Of a stretch of DNA of 32,577 bases, positions 1 to 8,359 are shown one piece after another (the first letter of the stretch is position 1; every line of letters starts with the position of its first letter). The DNA lies in the NCBI GenBank assembly GCA_002724315.1, contig PBOJ01000085.1, forward strand, positions 1 through 32,577. The letters run 5' to 3'. The stretch comes from Planctomycetaceae bacterium (GTDB taxonomy: Bacteria > Planctomycetota > Planctomycetia > Planctomycetales > Planctomycetaceae). The translations under genes and the position numbers were made by a program. Below the pieces are notes generated by a model. It worked only from the letters and a program-made list of their open reading frames with translations. It was not told the origin of the DNA and made no database searches.

Positions 1-987
1 GCATTTCCGGCAGGTTTCCACCCAGCCGCAGAGAAGCTGCCTCGAACCCGCCTGGGCGTCGCCAACTGGATTACCGACAACCAAAACCCTCTGACGGCCC
101 GGGTTGCCGTCAATCGCTTCTGGAGCCACCTGTTTGGCCGTGGCCTGGTGTCCACCGAAGAGGACTTTGGCACACAGGGAGAGCCTCCCAGCCATCCCAT
201 GCTCCTCGACTGGCTGGCAACTGAATTCACCCGTACCGACTGGAACGTCAAGACCCTGCTGAAGACCATCGTGTCCTCTCACACCTACCGACAATCCGCC
301 CGCGTGACACCCGAGAGACTCAACGTGGACCCCACCAATCGTTGGCTCGGGCGAGCCCCGCGATTCCGTCTCGAGGCCGAAACCATCCGCGACCAGGCCT
401 TGGCCATTGCCGGTCTTCTGGACCGCAGAATGGGCGGCCCCAGCGTCTATCCGTTCCAGCCCCCCGGCCTCTGGCAAGCTGCCTTCAACGGTCAACGCAA
501 ATGGCCCACAAGCCCCGGATCACAAAAGCACCGACGTGGCCTGTATACGTTCTGGAGACGGACCGTCCCGTACCCCTCGATGGCCACCTTCGATGCACCG
601 AGCCGTGAGATCTGCATGCCACGACGAATTCGCACAAACACGCCACTGCAGGCATTTGTGACTCTCAACGATCCGGTTTACGTCGAAATCTCACAGGCCC
701 TGGGCCGACGACTGGTTGCTGAAGGTGGGGCAACGCCAGCCTCCCGCGTCGCCTTCGGCCTGAGGCTCGCCACCGGCCAGAAAGCCAGCCCCGCACAACA
801 GGAAGTACTCGTGGGATTGTTCTCGACCGAACTGGCCCACTTCCGCAAAGACACCGAAGCGGCCAGGCAGTTGGCAACGATGCCCCTGGGCCCGCTCTCA
901 GCCGATGGAGACACCGCAACGATGGCAGCCTGGACCGTAGTCGCCAACGTGCTGCTGAACCTCGACCAGGCCCTGACTCGCCCCTGA
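1..987 (+). CDS. DUF1553 (PSD1) domain protein, C-terminal part, cut by left edge
   Basis: The reading frame is open from base 1, so this is the last 328 residues of a longer protein. A GTG at 148 is internal to the conserved domain and is not the start. The sequence follows the DUF1553 pattern known from planctomycetes: an N-terminal NPLTARVAVNRFWSHLFGRG block, then GEPPSHPMLLDWLA, SSHTYRQSA, RRGLYTFWRRT, TNTPLQAFVTLNDPVY and a terminal LLNLDQALTR. The full-length family normally carries a planctomycete cytochrome c-like domain and DUF1549 upstream; neither can be seen here. The next gene, DUF1501, starts 48 bases downstream on the same strand, the usual pairing. The biochemical role of these pairs is not settled; their genomic association with polysaccharide and sulfatase genes suggests a part in carbohydrate breakdown. 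The family call is firm and the function open. Confidence 0.93.
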   Translation, partial: AFPAGFHPAAEKLPRTRLGVANWITDNQNPLTARVAVNRFWSHLFGRGLVSTEEDFGTQGEPPSHPMLLDWLATEFTRTDWNVKTLLKTIVSSHTYRQSARVTPERLNVDPTNRWLGRAPRFRLEAETIRDQALAIAGLLDRRMGGPSVYPFQPPGLWQAAFNGQRKWPTSPGSQKHRRGLYTFWRRTVPYPSMATFDAPSREICMPRRIRTNTPLQAFVTLNDPVYVEISQALGRRLVAEGGATPASRVAFGLRLATGQKASPAQQEVLVGLFSTELAHFRKDTEAARQLATMPLGPLSADGDTATMAAWTVVANVLLNLDQALTRP

Positions 988-1035
988 CTTCGATTCGCCC
1001 ATCTCCACCTTCCTTTCCGACCACCGGACGCACCC

Positions 1036-2490
1036 ATGGACCCTCGCCAGCAATACCTGCAGTCGATCACTCGTCGCCACTTCCTCCGCGACTCGCACGT
1101 CGGCCTCGGTGCACTGGCCCTGGGAGGCCTGGCGGCGGGAAACTCCGCTGCCGATCCCCGACAACCACAAAGCCCCCCACTTCCCGGCCGCGCCAAGCAC
1201 GTGATCTACCTGCACATGGCCGGCTCACCGCCTCAGCACGAGTTGTTCGATTTCAAGCCAGCACTTCTCCGGCACAACATGCAGCCCTGCCCAGACGACC
1301 TTCTGGCCGTACTGCAAAAAGAACGCCTGCCGTTCATCAACCTGAAAGCCCGCCGCCCGAAACTGCTTGGAACCCCTTACCGGTTTCAGCCCCGAGGCGA
1401 CAGTGGCCTGATGATCAGCGAACTGCTACCACACCTCTCGGAACATGCCGACGAGATGGCCATCATCCGCTCGATGCATACCGACCAGTTCAACCACGCC
1501 CCGGCCCAGTTGTTGCTTTACACCGGTGCCGCGCGTTTCGGACAGGCCTCACTCGGATCGTGGGCAACCTGGGGACTGGGCACCGAGAATGCCAACCTGC
1601 CGGGATTCGTGGTGCTGATCTCCGGAGGCACTGATCCCAGCGGGGGCAAGAGCCTGTGGGGCAGCGGCTTCTTGCCATCAGTCTTCCAGGGCGTGCAATG
1701 CCGAAGCGCCGGCGACCCCATCCTCTTCGTGTCCAACCCCAAGGGGCTTGACCGCAGTGTCCGCCGCAGAAGCCTCGACGCGCTCCGCAAGCTCAACGAA
1801 CTGGAACTCCGCCGAATTGGCGACCCCGAAACCCGCACCCGGATCAGCCAATACGAACTGGCATTCCGCATGCAGATGTCCGTACCCCAGGTGATGGACG
1901 TCACCAAGGAGCCCAAGCACATCCAGGAATCCTACGGCACAACCCCGGGCAAGGCATCGTTTGCCAACAACTGTCTCCTGGCACGACGACTGGTCGAACA
2001 GGGGGTCCGCTACGTGCAGTTGTTTGACTGGGGCTGGGACATGCACGGCACGGCCAAGAGCAATGACCTGGTGACCGCGATGCCGAAGAAGTGCAGGGAA
2101 GTGGACCGTCCGATTGCCGCCTTGCTGTCAGACCTGAAACAGCGGGGATTGCTGGATGAGACACTCGTGATCTGGAGCGGGGAATTCGGGCGAACATCGC
2201 TCAACGAGGAGAGAAACGGGTCGAAGTTCCTCGGACGCGATCACCACCCACACTGCTTCTCGATGTGGATGGCCGGGGGGGGAGTGCGGGGCGGAGTGAC
2301 TCACGGCGAGACCGACGAACTCGGGTACTTCGTCGCCCGCGACAAGGTCGGGGTCCACGACCTCCAGGCCACGGTGCTACACCTCCTGGGATTCGATCCA
2401 CACCGCCTCTCGTTCCGCTACCAGGGACTCAACCAGAGGCTGATCGGCCCCGAGGGCGATGGCCACGTCATCCAACCGGTGGTGGCCTGA
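1036..2490 (+). CDS. DUF1501 family protein with Tat-type signal
   Basis: A complete 484-residue protein of the DUF1501 family, which has an alkaline-phosphatase/sulfatase-like fold. The N-terminus has a twin-arginine motif (TRRHFL, residues 12-17) followed by a hydrophobic, Gly/Ala-rich stretch to about residue 40, so export through Tat is expected. Family landmarks are HMAGSPPQHELFDFKP near residue 56, HTDQFNHAP near 147, a central SYGTTPGKASFANNCLLARR block, WSGEFGRT and GRDHHP near 400, and LLGFDPHRLSFRYQGL near the end. No Shine-Dalgarno sequence precedes the ATG, which is common in this phylum. It lies directly downstream of the DUF1553 gene. Its stop codon is part of a terminator stem. 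The substrate is unknown. Confidence 0.95.
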   Translation: MDPRQQYLQSITRRHFLRDSHVGLGALALGGLAAGNSAADPRQPQSPPLPGRAKHVIYLHMAGSPPQHELFDFKPALLRHNMQPCPDDLLAVLQKERLPFINLKARRPKLLGTPYRFQPRGDSGLMISELLPHLSEHADEMAIIRSMHTDQFNHAPAQLLLYTGAARFGQASLGSWATWGLGTENANLPGFVVLISGGTDPSGGKSLWGSGFLPSVFQGVQCRSAGDPILFVSNPKGLDRSVRRRSLDALRKLNELELRRIGDPETRTRISQYELAFRMQMSVPQVMDVTKEPKHIQESYGTTPGKASFANNCLLARRLVEQGVRYVQLFDWGWDMHGTAKSNDLVTAMPKKCREVDRPIAALLSDLKQRGLLDETLVIWSGEFGRTSLNEERNGSKFLGRDHHPHCFSMWMAGGGVRGGVTHGETDELGYFVARDKVGVHDLQATVLHLLGFDPHRLSFRYQGLNQRLIGPEGDGHVIQPVVA

Positions 2491-2518
2491 GCCGAAACAC
2501 CACGGCTCAGTTCTTTTT
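2488..2518 (+). terminator. Intrinsic terminator that includes two convergent stop codons
   Basis: A 7-bp perfect stem, TGAGCCG (2488-2494) with CGGCTCA (2503-2509), has an 8-base loop and is followed on the + strand by TTCTTTTT (2511-2518). This is the form of a rho-independent terminator for the DUF1501 transcript. The TGA at 2488-2490 is the DUF1501 stop codon. TCA at 2507-2509 is the complement of the stop codon of the convergent sialidase-like gene. Confidence 0.8.
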
Positions 2519-3874
2519 GACCGCCGGCGGCTTCGACCACGGACTCTGATCCGCCGTGCGAAAATTGAACCGGGGTGTCAGCGGTGGCAGTCGAAATGAC
2601 GGCCCCCAGGAACCACGGCGGCTGATCGCACGTCGTTTCTGATCGACACCAGGCAACGGTCGACGATCCGGCGCCCACCGAGTGCCCCCGATGAAGGAAC
2701 GCCGTCCGCCGGTCTTCACGACCTTCGTACCGGTAAACACAGTGAACAGCGTTCCGTCGGACAGTTCGACGGTCTGAGGCTGCACAAGCCCATCGGCCAC
2801 AGGCACGTCGTCTCGCAACACCACTTCCGGACTCCAGGTCTTCCCCAGGTCGGGTGTAAACCTCGCTCGAACACCAAAGGGCGCAGCGAACCGGCGCTGG
2901 TAACTGCAGACCACTCGTCCATCTGCCAATCGAGTTGGGTTGGGGTGCTTGGCCCGAATCGGTGTCGGCTGGACCTTCGACCACGTGATCCCACCGTCAG
3001 CGGAGGCCACCGAGAAAGCCTGACCACCGGCAGCTGTACGGATCATGGCAAAGATCTTTCCGTCCGGCCAAACAACCGGATAGACCTCGTTGAAACCCCG
3101 AGGGGAAGGCGAGAGCTTCCCGTCCGCCATCTGGACCATCCGCCAGGTCTGCCCGGCATCTACTGAACGCACCACGAATGGGTGATTCAAGCCTCCGAGG
3201 TCACTCTTGGAACTCCGACCCTCGGGCCGGTAACCATGCATGAAATTGACGATCGTGCCGTCATCAAGCAGCCTCTGGTGAGGTGGAGAGTTGACGGCCA
3301 GGCGTGCGAAGAAGCCAAACTGACCGTGAACAGGGAATTCCCGCCATGTCTTGCCACGGTCGACCGACCGCCGAACCCACATGCTGCCCAAGATGGCACA
3401 GTAGCCAGCCTTCTCCCCCAGGTCCCAGACATAATATCCGCGTTCCTGGAGTGCAGCAGCCTGGGCCCGTGGGTGCCGAAGCCAGTGATGCGTCCCGGTT
3501 TCGACGAGCATGCCGTCGGGCATCACCGTCAGGTCATCTCGAGGGCCCGGCCAGTGTGTCTTCGCTACCTGCCACGACGCACCCAAATCCTTCGAAACCA
3601 GGACGATCATCACATGCCTCGCGTGGTAGGCATCGGTATTTTCCCCGAAATTCAATCCAGCCCTGACCCAGATCCGGTCCCGACCATCACACCACGTCTG
3701 ATAGTTGTTGACCACGTACCGCGGACTGCTGATCACCTCGACATCGTATTTCCAAGCTTCCTCCGACCATCCCTCCACGGCACAGGTGCACACAATGAGC
3801 CCGGCAAACAAGACATTCTTCAACATCCGGCGGCATCTGGCTCGACCAGCCCAACCTGTTTTTGAGCTCTTCAT
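2507..3874 (-). CDS. Secreted BNR/Asp-box sialidase-like protein
   Basis: A predicted exported six-bladed propeller protein of the sialidase superfamily, 455 residues from the ATG at 3874. Five Asp-box-like motifs (S/T-x-D-x-G-x-T/S-W) are visible near residues 94, 170, 237, 291 and 341: SKDLGASW, SVDRGKTW, SVDAGQTW, SADGGITW, TPDLGKTW. The N-terminus has a basic segment and then a hydrophobic core (LKNVLFAGLIVCTCAVEG), a likely signal peptide. A GTG at 3925 would extend the frame but lies upstream of the predicted transcription start. An ATG at 3826 immediately before the signal core is a real alternative. No Shine-Dalgarno sequence supports any of the three. Planctomycete members are usually annotated as exo-alpha-sialidase or glycosyl hydrolase, but true sialidase activity cannot be inferred because the arginine triad was not verified. 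Confidence 0.88.
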   Translation of the reverse strand: MKSSKTGWAGRARCRRMLKNVLFAGLIVCTCAVEGWSEEAWKYDVEVISSPRYVVNNYQTWCDGRDRIWVRAGLNFGENTDAYHARHVMIVLVSKDLGASWQVAKTHWPGPRDDLTVMPDGMLVETGTHHWLRHPRAQAAALQERGYYVWDLGEKAGYCAILGSMWVRRSVDRGKTWREFPVHGQFGFFARLAVNSPPHQRLLDDGTIVNFMHGYRPEGRSSKSDLGGLNHPFVVRSVDAGQTWRMVQMADGKLSPSPRGFNEVYPVVWPDGKIFAMIRTAAGGQAFSVASADGGITWSKVQPTPIRAKHPNPTRLADGRVVCSYQRRFAAPFGVRARFTPDLGKTWSPEVVLRDDVPVADGLVQPQTVELSDGTLFTVFTGTKVVKTGGRRSFIGGTRWAPDRRPLPGVDQKRRAISRRGSWGPSFRLPPLTPRFNFRTADQSPWSKPPAVKKN

Positions 3875-3914
3875 TTGACGTCTCAACCCGGAATGAACGT
3901 TTCTGATGAAGTCA

Positions 3915-3943
3915 ATTATTACCACCGCTGACAGAATTGTCAG
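3915..3943 (-). promoter_or_regulatory. Sigma70-type promoter of the sialidase-like gene
   Basis: Read on the minus strand, CTGACA (3943-3938), a 17-base spacer and AATAAT (3920-3915) each match the -35 and -10 consensus at five of six positions. Transcription would start near 3908, leaving a leader of about 34 bases before the ATG at 3874. This excludes the upstream GTG start. The prediction rests on consensus match and position only. Confidence 0.6.
3928..3943. promoter_or_regulatory. 16-bp palindrome overlapping the -35 box, candidate operator
   Basis: CTGACAGAATTGTCAG is an inverted repeat with perfect 6-base arms around a 4-base centre. One arm is the predicted -35 hexamer of the sialidase-like gene. 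The size and symmetry fit a site for a dimeric helix-turn-helix regulator acting as a repressor. No regulator gene lies next to it. Confidence 0.4.
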
Positions 3944-4062
3944 GACGACATATCAGCGGTCCGAGATCCACCGCCCCCCACTTTCGGCAAGTCTCGCTGT
4001 GCCTGTGATGGCCCGCTACCGTTCCATCCCCAGCAAGGCGAGGAATCCCCTACGAGTCCCCA

Positions 4063-4743
4063 CTAACTGTCGTGACGCCCATAGAGACCCGCCAGCCGTT
4101 CCAGCGACACACCGCATCGCCAGGCGGCCAACAGGAACCAGTTCCGCAACGTCTGACGAACGACCCCCTGTTTCTCCCATCGTCTTGCGTTGACTACGAG
4201 CGGCCCCTCGAGGAATTCCAGCCGCCCCAGGCGTCTCAGCGCACGGGACAGCATCACGTCATCCATCAACGGCACGACAGGAAATCCGCCAACTGCTTCA
4301 AAGCACTCGCGGCGAACGAAGAGTCCCTGGTCTCCATAGGGAACCTGCCGCCACCTGGCCCGCCACGCGTTGCCATGTTCAAGCAACCGGTAGACCCATC
4401 CGTCGGCATCAATCCGTTGTCGAAAGGCCCCACCAACCACCCGCGAGTCGCCCAGGGCCTGCTCTGCCCTCGCTGCGGCATCGGCTGGCAGGAGACAGTC
4501 AGCGTGGAGAAACAGAACCACCTCACCAGTAGCCTCACCGGCCCCGTGGTTTTGTTGAACCGCACGCCCCGGCGGACTGACCACCACCTGGGCCCCCGCC
4601 TCCACTGCCCGCTGACACGTCCTGTCATGACTGCCTCCATCCACGACAATCACCTCGTCCGCCCCACCGTCCCATGCCGACACAACTGCGGACGCGACGT
4701 GCCGTTCCTCGTTCACCGCCGGGACGATCACCGACACTGCCAT
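4063..4743 (-). CDS. Family 2 glycosyltransferase (TIGR04283-like)
   Basis: A 226-residue GT-A fold glycosyltransferase. Visible landmarks are VSVIVPAVNEE at the N-terminus, EVIVVDGGSHDRT, SPPGRAVQQNHGA, the metal/nucleotide-binding region VLFLHADCLLP, VGGAFR, PYGDQGLFVRRECFEAVGGF, the acidic LMDDVMLSRALRRLGRLE and a C-terminal ARRWEKQGVVRQTLRNW. This order matches the small soluble glycosyltransferases annotated as TIGR04283, often found with radical-SAM/selenodomain genes; none of those is nearby. The ATG at 4743 is chosen because the conserved domain begins at residue 2 and GGAG lies just upstream. A GTG at 4782 would only add an unconserved tail. The acceptor sugar or lipid is unknown. 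The sialidase-like gene follows on the same strand but has its own promoter. Confidence 0.9.
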   Translation of the reverse strand: MAVSVIVPAVNEERHVASAVVSAWDGGADEVIVVDGGSHDRTCQRAVEAGAQVVVSPPGRAVQQNHGAGEATGEVVLFLHADCLLPADAAARAEQALGDSRVVGGAFRQRIDADGWVYRLLEHGNAWRARWRQVPYGDQGLFVRRECFEAVGGFPVVPLMDDVMLSRALRRLGRLEFLEGPLVVNARRWEKQGVVRQTLRNWFLLAAWRCGVSLERLAGLYGRHDS

Positions 4744-4850
4744 CGTCTCCAGCCCTCTTATGAACGCGTTCTGGTCACACACTGCCGATCCGCGGTAGCA
4801 TAATGGCCTAACACAACGGTTTCACCCAGCACCATCGGGCGGCCCTGATC

Positions 4851-7800
4851 TTGCCACGTCATCTTTCCATCTTCCTGATCCTGTCCGTCACATTGCCGTT
4901 GCGGGCAGCCGAGTTGCCGCCAGTCGCCCGCTGGCAACTGGACCGCGGCCACCTGACCACTCGCTCGATACGGCCCTTGGCCGGCCGCTTGAAGGCGGCA
5001 TTCACCGGCCCGATCAAATTTTCAACGAACCGAAAACCGGGCCCCACAGGCACCCTTGAACTCTCGGGCCAGTCCTCGCCGCGCCAACGATTCCAGGTGG
5101 CCACCGACATCGGCCGCGCATCGGCGATCCTGCCAACCAAACAACTGACCGTCTCGGCGTGGTTGCGGATTGATGCGGCTGGCGAATGGAGCGGCTTCGT
5201 CAGTGCGGTGCAGGACAACGGAACTTATGAAAAGGGCTGGATCCTCGGCCAGCATCTGTCGCGTTTCACGTTCGCACTCTGCAGCACCAAAACCGGCAAA
5301 CTGACCTACCTGGAATCTCCCCGGCTGTTCGAGACTGGCCATTGGTACCACGTTGTCGGCACTTACGATGGAAAGCGACAGAAACTGTTCGTCGATGGCC
5401 AACTTCAAGGAGAATCCACGGCCCAATCCGGCCCGATCGCTTATCCCCCCAAGGGGGTCGTCACGCTGGGAGCCTATGAAGACGACAACGAATATTATCC
5501 TCTTGTCGGAGCACTTGAACGGGTCAGCATCTGGGACACGGCGCTCGCGGATCGCGATGTGCAACGCCTGTTCCAACAGCGTTCACGCAAATTCCCCGGA
5601 ATCACGGCGACACGACCACAGGTTGTCGATTGGCCAACCTGGAATCGCGACAACCAGCGTACCGGCGTCACCGAACAGCCGCTGAAACTTCCTCTTGTGC
5701 GGCAGTGGACACACAGGATCCCCGCTCCCTCGCCGGCCTGGCCCGACCCGGCCCGACAGGACTTCTGGCATCGAAAACAGGACCTGAGAGCCCGCGTGAC
5801 CTACGACCGCGTGGCGCACCTGGTCGCAGCTGCGGGGCGGGTGATTCTGGGCCACTCCGCTGACGACACGGTGCGGTGTCTGGACCTGGCCACCGGTCGC
5901 CTGGTGTGGACGGTGACCGCGGACGGCCCAGTCCGCCTGGCCCCGACAATCTCCGGAAACCGTGTGCTGTTCGGATCCGACGACGGACATGTCTATTGCG
6001 TCTCTCTGGTCGATGGCCACCGCCACTGGAAACAACCTGCAGCGCCGCAACTTCGCTGGATCGCCGGCAACCAGAGATTGATCAGCGCCTGGCCAGTCAG
6101 GACCGGAGTGTTGATCGAATCCGGAATTGCGTATTGCTGCGCTGGCGTTTTCCCCACCCAGGGCGTGCACCAGGTCGCTTTCCGTGTCCGCGACGGCCGC
6201 CGCCTGGCAACCAACCGGCTCACCGTCTCCGCCCAGGGCTACCTGGCCCGTCGTTCTGGCCGATTGTTCGTCACCACTGGCCGCGACCCAGCAGGATCTT
6301 TCGTCGCCGAACTCAAACGACGAGGAAAAGGCGTCGGCCGTGAACTCTCCCGCCTGCCCGACGATTACCGTTTCGCATTTGTCGGCGCTGGGGATCTTCG
6401 CATCGGCGGGGCCAACGGCCACGTGGCAGCCTTCGACCGTCGCTCGGGAAAAAAAATGTGGTCGGCGGACGTCCAGGGCAGGGCGTGGTCGCTGGCCATC
6501 GCCGGCGGCTTCCTGCTGTCCAGCACTGACGAGGGACAGGTGTCGGCCTTCGGCCCGATGCCGGCCGCCTCGCCACCAGCCCATGACTCACGGCCCGACC
6601 CCCCAGGCTCTCCGCCGGCAAAGTGGTCAGCAGCGGTTCTGAAGCATCTGGCACATCGCAAGGGATACGGGATCGTACTGGGCAGCCGTGACGCGTCACC
6701 GGGAATCGAACTGGCTCGCCACACCTCCATGCGTGTACACGTCATTCTCAACAATTCCTCTTCCACCAACTCGGCCCGGACGTCCATCTGGGAGTCCGGT
6801 CTTGCCGGACGTGTGACTGCGATCCGTTCACCATCCAAAGGCCTGCCTCCGTACACCGAGGGCCTGTTCAACGTCGCCGTTCTCTCCGGCCCCACCGGCA
6901 ACCGCATCCAGCAAGCCACTCGACTGGTTCGACCGTGGGGTGGGCTGGTGGTCGACTTGGCCTCCGGTTCGATCCTGGTGCGTCGCGGCCCCCTCGAAGG
7001 GGCCGGCCACTGGTCTCACATGTATGCCGACGCCGCCAACACTGTCTGCAGTAACGACCGGTTCGTCTCGGGGCCGCTCGACCTCCAATGGTTTGGCCCC
7101 CCGGGCCCGCGACAGATGATCGACCGGCATCATCGCACGGTGGCCCCGCTGTTTGTCGCCGGGCGACTGTTCGTCCCGGGTGACAACCGCGTGATCGCTG
7201 TCGACGGCTACAACGGCACCGTGCTGTGGAACAACAAGGTCCCCGGCTCGCGTCGAATCGGCGCATTCCGGGACTGCAGCTACCTTGCTGCCACCGACGA
7301 CTCTGTCTATGTCGCGGCCGGGCGACGGTGCTTGCGATTCGATGGCGACTCTGGCCGCCCCCTGACCAAGTTCGCAGTGCCGCCGGCCGCCGATGGAAAG
7401 GCTCGTGATTGGGGATACCTCGCTGTTGTCGGCGACATCCTGGTCGGCTCGGCCGTCTCTCCCGGCGCCTCGCGACGTGAACATTCCCGCGAAGCGATCG
7501 AAGAGGGCACCTACTACGATCGCCGGCCACTGGTCGGCAGTGAATACCTGTTCGCATTCGACCGCAAGACCGGCCGTCACCTGTGGAGTTATCACACCGG
7601 CGGCGGGCTTCTACCGAATCCGGCAATCGCGATCACCCGCGGGGCTGTCAGCCTGATAGAGAGTGACAACCGCGAGACATTGAAATCAGCAACCGGCCGG
7701 GCCACGCCGAAGGATCTCTTCAGCAAGGGAGCCCGCCTGGTCTCCCTGGACCTCAAGACTGGCAGTGTCCGCTTCAGCCGACCTCACGACTTTTCGGCAA

Positions 7801-8339
7801 TCCAGCACTCGGTCTACCTGGCAGCGGCGGGAGGACAACTGGTGGTCGTTGGTTCGCGAAATGATGGCGACAACCCCAAGACCTCGCGGGTGTGGTACGA
7901 CATCCAGGTCTTTGACGACACCGAGGGCGACCAGCAATGGACAGCCAGCCAGAAACAGTCGACCAAGATCGGAGGGTCCCACGGCGAACAGGACCACCAT
8001 CCGGTCATCATCGGCTCGACGCTTTACTGTGAGCCGTTCGCCTGGAACCTGAACACCGGCAAACGCGAGCCCACCTTTGGATGGAAAAACCAACACCGAC
8101 GAGGCTGCGGCACCCTGACCGCATCGGCGTCAACCGTCTTTTTCCGCGACGGCACGGCCAGCATGTTCGACCTGAAGTCCAACACCTACAGCAAAGTGAC
8201 CACCACCACACGACCGGGCTGCTGGATCAACATGATCCCGGCCGGCGGCCTTCTGCTGGTCCCGGAAGCCAGTTCCGGATGCACCTGCAACTTTGCGATC
8301 CAGACGTCGCTGGCATTCCGGCCGCGGGGCGGTAAGTGA
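4851..8339 (+). CDS. Secreted LamG / PQQ-like propeller / degenerate methyltransferase-like / propeller protein
   Basis: A 1162-residue protein starting at TTG; residues 1-20 form a signal peptide ending LPLRAA. Residues 97-245 form a LamG/concanavalin-type domain (LTVSAWLRID, WYHVVGTYDGKRQKLFVDG, VSIWDTALADRDVQRLF). Residues 260-570 contain PQQ/WD-like blades such as VRCLDLATGRLVW and NGHVAAFDRRSGKKMW. Residues about 592-710 resemble a class I SAM methyltransferase domain (GYGIVLGSRD, LARHTSMRVHVI, PPYTEGLFNVAVLSG, LVRPWGGLV), but the glycine-rich motif I is replaced by LGSRDAS and the acidic end of strand 2 by ILNN. Residues 765-1162 form a second propeller (VIAVDGYNGTVLW, RPGCWINMIPAGGLLLVPEAS) ending in a conserved GCTC region. 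This fused layout recurs in planctomycetes and its role is unknown. Quinone binding cannot be claimed. Confidence 0.87.
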   Translation: MPRHLSIFLILSVTLPLRAAELPPVARWQLDRGHLTTRSIRPLAGRLKAAFTGPIKFSTNRKPGPTGTLELSGQSSPRQRFQVATDIGRASAILPTKQLTVSAWLRIDAAGEWSGFVSAVQDNGTYEKGWILGQHLSRFTFALCSTKTGKLTYLESPRLFETGHWYHVVGTYDGKRQKLFVDGQLQGESTAQSGPIAYPPKGVVTLGAYEDDNEYYPLVGALERVSIWDTALADRDVQRLFQQRSRKFPGITATRPQVVDWPTWNRDNQRTGVTEQPLKLPLVRQWTHRIPAPSPAWPDPARQDFWHRKQDLRARVTYDRVAHLVAAAGRVILGHSADDTVRCLDLATGRLVWTVTADGPVRLAPTISGNRVLFGSDDGHVYCVSLVDGHRHWKQPAAPQLRWIAGNQRLISAWPVRTGVLIESGIAYCCAGVFPTQGVHQVAFRVRDGRRLATNRLTVSAQGYLARRSGRLFVTTGRDPAGSFVAELKRRGKGVGRELSRLPDDYRFAFVGAGDLRIGGANGHVAAFDRRSGKKMWSADVQGRAWSLAIAGGFLLSSTDEGQVSAFGPMPAASPPAHDSRPDPPGSPPAKWSAAVLKHLAHRKGYGIVLGSRDASPGIELARHTSMRVHVILNNSSSTNSARTSIWESGLAGRVTAIRSPSKGLPPYTEGLFNVAVLSGPTGNRIQQATRLVRPWGGLVVDLASGSILVRRGPLEGAGHWSHMYADAANTVCSNDRFVSGPLDLQWFGPPGPRQMIDRHHRTVAPLFVAGRLFVPGDNRVIAVDGYNGTVLWNNKVPGSRRIGAFRDCSYLAATDDSVYVAAGRRCLRFDGDSGRPLTKFAVPPAADGKARDWGYLAVVGDILVGSAVSPGASRREHSREAIEEGTYYDRRPLVGSEYLFAFDRKTGRHLWSYHTGGGLLPNPAIAITRGAVSLIESDNRETLKSATGRATPKDLFSKGARLVSLDLKTGSVRFSRPHDFSAIQHSVYLAAAGGQLVVVGSRNDGDNPKTSRVWYDIQVFDDTEGDQQWTASQKQSTKIGGSHGEQDHHPVIIGSTLYCEPFAWNLNTGKREPTFGWKNQHRRGCGTLTASASTVFFRDGTASMFDLKSNTYSKVTTTTRPGCWINMIPAGGLLLVPEASSGCTCNFAIQTSLAFRPRGGK

Positions 8340-8343
8340 AACT

Positions 8344-8359
8344 GCCGAGGTCACTCGGC
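8344..8359. other. Hairpin at convergent gene ends, containing the csrA stop codon
   Basis: GCCGAG and CTCGGC form a perfect 6-bp stem around GTCA. The csrA stop codon lies in the loop. The element sits in and next to the 11-base gap between two convergent genes. There is no T-run on either side, so it is a structural 3'-end element rather than a canonical terminator. Confidence 0.4.

Noticed and set aside
3875-3925. Upstream GTG start for the sialidase-like protein
   Set aside because: It lies upstream of the predicted transcription start and adds a stretch before the signal peptide.
4799-4804. CATAAT as -10 box for the propeller gene
   Set aside because: No matching -35 hexamer at 16-18 bases; position is plausible but support is too weak.
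5583-6584. Long open frame on the minus strand inside the propeller gene (333 codons)
   Set aside because: It is antisense to well-supported domains and has no family motif. GC-rich coding sequence produces such shadows.
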